Below, piece by piece: positions 59,786-64,000 of a DNA stretch of 64,000 bases. The notes beneath the pieces were generated by a model. The model was given only the letters and a program-made list of their open reading frames with translations, was not told where the DNA came from and did not search any database. Source of the DNA: Erythrobacter rubeus (GTDB lineage: Bacteria; Pseudomonadota; Alphaproteobacteria; Sphingomonadales; Sphingomonadaceae); the NCBI RefSeq assembly GCF_014705715.1, contig NZ_JACXLC010000001.1:1656457-1720456 (forward strand), written 5' to 3'. The translations under genes and the position numbers were made by a program. Within the stretch, counting starts at the first letter, position 1. Each line of letters starts with the position of its first letter.

Positions 59786-60343
59786 TTACGCGGCGCGCCA
59801 TTCGGCCATTACCGGCTGCACCACATCGCGCTCCGTCAAGGATATCTCATACTCGGCAGTCGGCGCCTTTTCCCCGCGCGCGCATGAATGGCGTTCAACC
59901 ACTCTGCCCGTCGGTTCGAAACCGAGCTTGCGCAACACGATACCGGATGCCGGGTTGTCGAGAAAGTGGGATGCAACCACCGTTTCGTGACCGAGCGTCG
60001 GCACAATATTGAGCACCGCTGCACCAGCCTCCGTCGCGAAGCCCTGTCCCCAAAACGGCCGCGCGATCCAGTATCCCAGTTCGACCGCATCGGTGCGGTC
60101 CTCCAAAGGGTCGATGCCGATGCAACCGACGACCTCGGCATCGCGCGCTCGCGTTATCAGGAAGCGCGGATATTTCGGATCGATCGGTAAGGAAACGAAT
60201 TTGCGCGCATCCTCAGCGACGTAAGGCCAAGGAGCGCGGGCGAGATTACGCACCACGCCCTCGTCGGAAATGCCGGCGAGGACGCCCTGCCAGTCCTCCG
60301 GCCAGATCGGTCTTAACAGCAATCTGTCGCTACGATGGAACAC
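59786..60343 (-). CDS. GNAT-family N-acetyltransferase (RimJ/RimL-like)
   Basis: 185 residues from a GTG at 60343 preceded by GAGGAGAGAG; an ATG at 60415 would add 24 non-conserved residues. FHRSDRLLLRPIWPEDWQGV opens the acetyltransferase fold; VGCIGIDPLEDRTDAVELGYWIARPFWGQGFATEAGAAVL holds the acetyl-CoA P-loop (WGQGFATEA), and ASHFLDNPASGIVLRKLGFEPTG is the RimJ/L end. Substrate unknown. Confidence 0.87.
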   Translation of the reverse strand: MFHRSDRLLLRPIWPEDWQGVLAGISDEGVVRNLARAPWPYVAEDARKFVSLPIDPKYPRFLITRARDAEVVGCIGIDPLEDRTDAVELGYWIARPFWGQGFATEAGAAVLNIVPTLGHETVVASHFLDNPASGIVLRKLGFEPTGRVVERHSCARGEKAPTAEYEISLTERDVVQPVMAEWRAA

Positions 60344-60459
60344 GAACTCTCTCTCCTCACCAAGGTCGAGACCGCCCCTGTCGAAACAGATAGGGACAAT
60401 CGATGACGAATACATGGCGGCAAAATAAATATTTCGCCGAATTGTGAGGGAGAAACGAC

Positions 60460-60508
60460 AAGAGGGAGACGGGCTCCCTGGTTACCAGGAAAGCCCCATC
60501 TCCCTCTT
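60460..60508 (-). terminator. long near-perfect hairpin downstream of rpmA
   Basis: AAGAGGGAGA (60460-60469) pairs with TCTCCCTCTT (60499-60508); inside it GGGCT/AGCCC and CCTGGT/ACCAGG extend the stem. It lies 60 bp after rpmA and is followed on the minus strand by a short T-rich stretch (GTCGTTT). Probably the rplU-rpmA terminator. Confidence 0.65.
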
Positions 60509-60569
60509 CGTGTGCCGATCTATCGGCTGGGACCGTCCTGGAGGACGATCCCTTTAACGAACCGTCCGG

Positions 60570-60839
60570 TTATTCGGCTGCTTCCGCAATCGCGTCGACC
60601 GACACGTATTTGCGGTCTTGCTTGCCTTTGTGGAATCGCACCACGCCATGCTCGAGCGCAAATAGGGTGTGGTCCTTGCCCATTCCGACATTCGCGCCCG
60701 GATAGAACTTGGTTCCGCGCTGGCGCACGATAATGTTGCCCGCAACGACGCTCTCGCTGCCGAACTTTTTCACACCAAGGCGGCGACCTGCTGAGTCGCG
60801 ACCGTTACGCGATGAACCGCCTGCTTTTTTATGTGCCAT
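60570..60839 (-). CDS. rpmA: 50S ribosomal protein L27
   Basis: 89 residues, full length. [27 protein letters not shown] and VIVRQRG-type ([26 protein letters not shown]) segments are the L27 signature; the N-terminus begins directly at AHKK with no cleavable extension. It reaches the peptidyl-transferase centre. Twelve bp downstream of rplU. Confidence 0.97.
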   Translation of the reverse strand: MAHKKAGGSSRNGRDSAGRRLGVKKFGSESVVAGNIIVRQRGTKFYPGANVGMGKDHTLFALEHGVVRFHKGKQDRKYVSVDAIAEAAE

Positions 60840-60851
60840 GGTTCTACGTCC

Positions 60852-61385
60852 TTACTTGCTCTCGTCGGCCTTGGGCGCTGCCTTCTTGGCAGGCGCTTTC
60901 TTGGCCGGTGCTTTCTTCGCGGCTGGCTTCTTTGCAGGAGCTGCCTTCTGCGCTTCGGTTGCCGTCGCTTTGGCTTCGGCAGCTGCGCCCTTGGCCGCTG
61001 GCTTCTTAGCCGGTGCCTTCTTCGCCGGTGGAGCTTTTGCTTCGGTCTTGGGAGCGGCGGCTTTCTTGGCCGGAGCCTTCTTCGTGCCTTCGCCTACATC
61101 GGTGATGCGCAGCAGTGTCATCTGCTGACGATGACCCGCCTTCCGGCGATAGTTGTGACGGCGACGCTTCTTGAAAACGACAACCTTCTCGCTCTTCGCC
61201 TGTGCGATGATTTCTGCCGAAACGCTCACCTTGGAAGCGTCGGCAACCTTGTCGCCTTCACCTGCCAGCAGGACGTCGCCCAGCGTAATCGTATCGCCGG
61301 CTTCCCCTGCGAGTTTTTCAACGGCAATTTTATCTCCGGCGGCAACCCGATACTGCTTGCCGCCCGTGCGCACTATCGCGAACAT
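60852..61385 (-). CDS. rplU: 50S ribosomal protein L21 with long Ala/Lys/Pro tail
   Basis: 177 residues against about 103 in E. coli. The first ~102 residues are a normal L21 ([50 protein letters not shown]). The remaining ~75 are a low-complexity Ala/Lys/Pro tail with [13 protein letters not shown] repeats resembling histone H1 tails. Tailed L21 is known in sphingomonads; the function of the tail is unclear. First gene of rplU-rpmA. Confidence 0.95.
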   Translation of the reverse strand: MFAIVRTGGKQYRVAAGDKIAVEKLAGEAGDTITLGDVLLAGEGDKVADASKVSVSAEIIAQAKSEKVVVFKKRRRHNYRRKAGHRQQMTLLRITDVGEGTKKAPAKKAAAPKTEAKAPPAKKAPAKKPAAKGAAAEAKATATEAQKAAPAKKPAAKKAPAKKAPAKKAAPKADESK

Positions 61386-61621
61386 GGCTTATACTCTCAA
61401 TCTCTTGGCGTGTCTGATATCGCGCGAACGGTCCGCGCCAATCAAACGGCAATGCGGCGCTGCAAAGGATGCAGCGTCGGAAAGATGGTCGCCGTTAAGG
61501 GAAACACCGCTTCAAGTCAACGCTCGTGCGCCACTAATTTGCCCGCACAGAGACATTTGCCGTTTCCCCCCAGCGCGCGGGTTTGCGCAGCCCCTCCATC
61601 GTGATATTCGCTTGAGCCGAG

Positions 61622-62128
61622 ATGAGAAAGCCCTGCCCCTCCCTCCTCGCTGTCGCTCTCGCTGCTTTTGCGGTGACAGGCTGCGCGGGAGATCCGAGCC
61701 GCTATCCCTCGCTCGCGGTGCGCGATGTGGAGCGGGCGATGGGCCAGTTTTCGCCAACTGCGGCTGAAGATCCGGAACCGATTCGACCGGTAGCATCATC
61801 TGCAGATATCGGCGCGTTAACCGCGCGCGCGCAGCAATCGCATGACCGCTTTCTGGAAGCGCAGACTGGTGTGACGCGGCTCGTCGAAAGCGCTCGCGGG
61901 CGAGGTATCGAGAGCAACGCTCGCCAGCGCGCTCTGGTTGCGTTGGCCGATCTCACGGCCCTGCGCAGCGATACAACCCTCGCGGTGGGTGACCTCGATC
62001 TGCTGAAGGCCGAGGCCGCGACGACTTTTGCACCGACCGAAGAGATCGACGCGGCACGCGAGGAGGTTGCCGCCCTGCTCGCGGAACAGGATGACACACT
62101 CGATTCGCTGTGGGAACAGCTCCGGTAA
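61622..62128 (+). CDS. hypothetical lipoprotein
   Basis: 168 residues with a lipoprotein signal peptide (RKPCPSLLAVALAAFAVTGC; Cys21 in lipobox VTGC). The mature part is mostly helical with long coiled segments (RAQQSHDRFLEAQTGVTRLVESARG; EIDAAREEVAALLAEQDDTLDSLWEQL). No family recognised. Its stop overlaps the next ATG by one base (TAATG), so it is coupled to the FNR-type regulator gene. Confidence 0.75.
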   Translation: MRKPCPSLLAVALAAFAVTGCAGDPSRYPSLAVRDVERAMGQFSPTAAEDPEPIRPVASSADIGALTARAQQSHDRFLEAQTGVTRLVESARGRGIESNARQRALVALADLTALRSDTTLAVGDLDLLKAEAATTFAPTEEIDAAREEVAALLAEQDDTLDSLWEQLR

Positions 62129-62826
62129 TGAACCTCGCTTGCGAAACCTGCCCGGTTAAAGAGAGTGCTGCCTGCGCAGTCCTCACGGAAGAGGAGCGCG
62201 ACGCGCTCGCCGCGGCGGGCCGTACACGTGTTCTCAAACGCGGCGAGATGCTCTTCGCAGCGGGGGATGAAGATGCGGCTTGCGCCACCCTTGTTTCCGG
62301 CGCGCTGAAAGTCTCCGCCATCGATCAGGACGGAAACGAGCAAATCCTGGCTCTCGTCCATCCATCGGGCTTTATTGGGGAGCTCTTTGCGCCCTTTGCG
62401 CATCACGATGTTGTCGCGCTTACCGAAAGCAAGCTTTGCACCTTTGCGCGCAAGGATATCGCGCGGGCGATCGACGAGTATCCGGCCCTTGCACGTGCCC
62501 TGCTGCGCCGCAGCCAGGAGGATTTGCTCGCGACCCGCAGTCTGCTTGAACTCACCGCACAGGCTGACGCCGAAACCCGGCTTGCCGCGTTGCTCCACGA
62601 TTTTGCGGTCGCTGCCAGCCAGTCATCCTGTCATCTCGCGGAGGAATTCGAATTGCCGCTTACGCGCGGAGAGATCGCCAATATGCTGGGCCTGACGATC
62701 GAGACCGTCAGCCGGAAGCTCGGCGAAATCGAAGAATCCGGTGCCATTCTGCGCAAAGGAAAACGCGGGATCGAACTGGTCGACCCCGCGCTTCTTCAGG
62801 CCCTCTCTGGCCGCCAGACCATCTAG
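62128..62826 (+). CDS. FNR/FnrL-type Crp-family regulator
   Basis: 232 residues from the ATG at 62128. Cys5, Cys8 and Cys16 (CETCPVKESAAC) form the FnrL-type N-terminal [4Fe-4S] ligands, and a fourth Cys lies in ESKLCTFARKD, aligned with the central FNR cysteine. A cNMP-binding-like barrel is followed by a helix-turn-helix LTRGEIANMLGLTIETVSRKLGEIEESG whose E-x-x-S-R matches the FNR recognition helix. It should sense oxygen and bind TTGAT-N4-ATCAA; a perfect such site lies at 63362-63375. Confidence 0.9.
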   Translation: MNLACETCPVKESAACAVLTEEERDALAAAGRTRVLKRGEMLFAAGDEDAACATLVSGALKVSAIDQDGNEQILALVHPSGFIGELFAPFAHHDVVALTESKLCTFARKDIARAIDEYPALARALLRRSQEDLLATRSLLELTAQADAETRLAALLHDFAVAASQSSCHLAEEFELPLTRGEIANMLGLTIETVSRKLGEIEESGAILRKGKRGIELVDPALLQALSGRQTI

Positions 62827-62868
62827 GCCCGGCACAGATCTAGCGTCTGGGCAATCAAGCCCCTTCGA

Positions 62869-63309
62869 TCACACCAGAGCGGCGATCGTGATTGCAGCGC
62901 AGGCCCAAAGCACAATGAGAACCGGCAGGATCAGAACCTGGATTGTGGCATCGCGCGGTGCCAGCCGTCCGGTATGGGTCATGATGCCGACCTGATCGAA
63001 TTTCCCCTTCGTCATCGGACGGGTTTGATTGCCCCTAAGCCGGGTCCAGATCGCCGGAACGCCGAACCCTGCAACGATGAACACCGCAAAGATCGCCATC
63101 GGGATGACGAGGCCGGGAGTGTTAAAGGCCGCGAACATGAGGCCGATAAAGGCAAGGTAACAACCGACAGTCGCTGCATAAAGCGCAGTCGGCAGTTCAA
63201 AGTTGCGGTCGAGCTCGACCTGGTGACGCGGTCCGTTCGGCAGATGAACCGGCGCTTCCACGATCCGCGCTTCGCCGCGAGCGATGAGGTCTTGAACTTG
63301 CTTACTCAT
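62869..63309 (-). CDS. membrane protein downstream of an FNR box
   Basis: 146 residues. A cytoplasmic N-terminus (SKQVQDLIARGEARIVEAPVHLP) precedes hydrophobic segments at about 43-61 (ALYAATVGCYLAFIGLMFA), 67-88 (LVIPMAIFAVFIVAGFGVPAIW) and 122-146. No family recognised. The FNR box is centred 59 bp upstream of its ATG, which fits activation at about -41.5 of a promoter. A role under low oxygen, possibly with the respiratory chain, is inferred. Confidence 0.75.
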   Translation of the reverse strand: MSKQVQDLIARGEARIVEAPVHLPNGPRHQVELDRNFELPTALYAATVGCYLAFIGLMFAAFNTPGLVIPMAIFAVFIVAGFGVPAIWTRLRGNQTRPMTKGKFDQVGIMTHTGRLAPRDATIQVLILPVLIVLWACAAITIAALV

Positions 63310-63361
63310 GGGGCTTCTCCTTCGTTGGAAGGAGAATTATGCGGCGTGGCCAACGCTCACC

Positions 63362-63375
63362 TTGATCCAGATCAA
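63362..63375. promoter_or_regulatory. perfect FNR box
   Basis: TTGAT-CCAG-ATCAA matches the consensus exactly. It lies upstream of the leftward membrane-protein gene and just outside the moaE stop, in an otherwise non-coding 76-bp gap. Confidence 0.85.
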
Positions 63376-63385
63376 ATCACCGAAA

Positions 63386-63850
63386 TTATTCCGGATTCCA
63401 GCGTGCAAGATCCTCGTGATCGGCCTGCCGCGGCTCGATCCAGTGCCATTCGCCGTGCTTGAGCTCGCGCTTCCAGAACCACGCCGCGCTTTTCAGATGG
63501 TCCATGCAGAAATCGACCGCGTTTATCGCATCACGGCGATGGCGAGAGGCGGCCGCGACGCAGACGATAGGATCGCCGGGTGTCATGCGTCCGACGCGGT
63601 GCACGATGGTGATTGCCTTGAGATCGAAACGCTCCCGGGCAGCGATCGCGAGCTTCTTCATCCCGGTTAACGTGAGCGGTTCGTAATGTGACAGCTCAAG
63701 CGCTTCTACACCGTCATTAGAGCTCACATATCCAGTAAAGCTAGCCGCGCCGCCCTTCGTCATGGTTCGGTCCGCCGTCGCGCGAATGATCTCTTGCGGA
63801 TCGAATAGGTCCGTCAGCAGCCTGATATCTTCGAATACGGCTTCTGCCAC
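63386..63850 (-). CDS. moaE: molybdopterin synthase catalytic subunit MoaE
   Basis: 154 residues. The family pattern is clear: GAASFTGYVSSNDGVEALELSHYEPLT, RFDLKAITIVHRVGRMTPGDPIVCVAAASRHRRDAINAVDFCMDHLKSAAWFWKRE, with catalytic Lys in FWKREL and His/Arg in SRHRRDA. It transfers sulfur from MoaD thiocarboxylate to precursor Z, making molybdopterin. Twelve bp after moaD. Downstream FNR-linked gene may reflect molybdoenzyme use at low oxygen. Confidence 0.95.
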   Translation of the reverse strand: MAEAVFEDIRLLTDLFDPQEIIRATADRTMTKGGAASFTGYVSSNDGVEALELSHYEPLTLTGMKKLAIAARERFDLKAITIVHRVGRMTPGDPIVCVAAASRHRRDAINAVDFCMDHLKSAAWFWKRELKHGEWHWIEPRQADHEDLARWNPE

Positions 63851-63862
63851 CTGTCCCTCGGA

Positions 63863-64000
63863 TCAACCGCCGCTGACGGGCGGAAGCAGCGCGACTTCAT
63901 CGCCATCCAGCGCATTGAGAGTGGTTTTGTCGGAAAGCACCTTTCCACCGCACGCAATGTTGACGCGGTCGTCGGCAAGCTCTCGAGCAATTTCGGATCC
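63863..64000 (-). CDS. moaD: molybdopterin synthase sulfur carrier subunit MoaD (partial)
   Basis: Only the last 45 codons lie in the window; the 5' part is beyond 64000. The translated end reads NIACGGKVLSDKTTLNALDGDEVALLPPVSGG, with the ubiquitin-like core and the essential terminal Gly-Gly that is thiocarboxylated. Confidence 0.92.
   Translation of the reverse strand, partial: GSEIARELADDRVNIACGGKVLSDKTTLNALDGDEVALLPPVSGG

Overview
The window looks like chromosome of an alphaproteobacterium, most probably a sphingomonad of the Erythrobacteraceae. The reasons are GC-rich coding DNA, the aroQ-accB-accC operon, a class I lysyl-tRNA synthetase, an alanine/lysine-tailed ribosomal protein L21, an FnrL-like regulator with a CxxC-x7-C cluster, and a DUF421/GIY-YIG/SelO/RcnB gene repertoire. 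The genus is an inference from protein style, not from a database search. Most of the window is ordinary housekeeping and metabolic gene content with short intergenic gaps.

Layout. 1-9753: end of a TonB-receptor-like barrel, a CitE-like lyase, an orphan GTA/phage-type holin, a BLUF photoreceptor divergent from aroQ-accB-accC, a type II NADH dehydrogenase, a leftward Lrp-GFA-hypothetical operon, and a histidine-kinase-like protein with a degenerate ATPase half. 9898-10086: two tRNA genes, one with anticodon CAU (probably Ile2) and tRNA-Pro(UGG). 10067-22043: a 12-kb integrated element in the 3' end of tRNA-Pro, bounded by a 22-bp direct repeat. 22068-36141: DUF421 protein, M28 peptidase, two paralogous diguanylate cyclases around ettA, an arginine-repeat RcnB-like protein, a prolyl-hydroxylase-like oxygenase, lysS and a probable metal-related secreted/outer-membrane pair. 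36215-54189: DinG-like helicase, AraC regulator, sterol-desaturase-like protein, SixA-like phosphatase, soxR with a SoxR box facing a VOC gene, ubiA, rsmE, gshA, bamB with its TPR partner, glycosyltransferase, hydrolase, selO, astD. 54502-64000: rarD, pyrC, ATP-grasp protein, ygfZ, TetR/hydrolase pair, GNAT, rplU-rpmA, lipoprotein plus FNR-type regulator, an FNR-box-controlled membrane protein, moaE and partial moaD.

The main discovery candidate is the tRNA-Pro element. It carries a P4-type tyrosine integrase, a primase-helicase and a lambda-style head and packaging set: portal, prohead protease fused to the major capsid protein, DUF2190 decoration protein, gpW connector, Nu1-like small and GpA-like large terminase. 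It has no recognisable tail, lysis or baseplate gene. All frames are intact and most head and packaging genes overlap or nearly abut. This is the gene content expected of a capsid-forming phage satellite rather than a complete prophage, although a prophage that lost its tail module cannot be excluded.

Between the primase and terminase genes lies a non-coding 250-bp block with seven 10-bp-phased GGAC/AGAC repeats and a long inverted repeat, a good candidate replication origin or packaging site. A related 10-bp-phased GGGAC array and arm-site-like GTTGGGCT repeats lie at the element ends. Outside the element the clearest regulatory sites are a SoxR box and a perfect FNR box, each matched to a regulator gene in this window.
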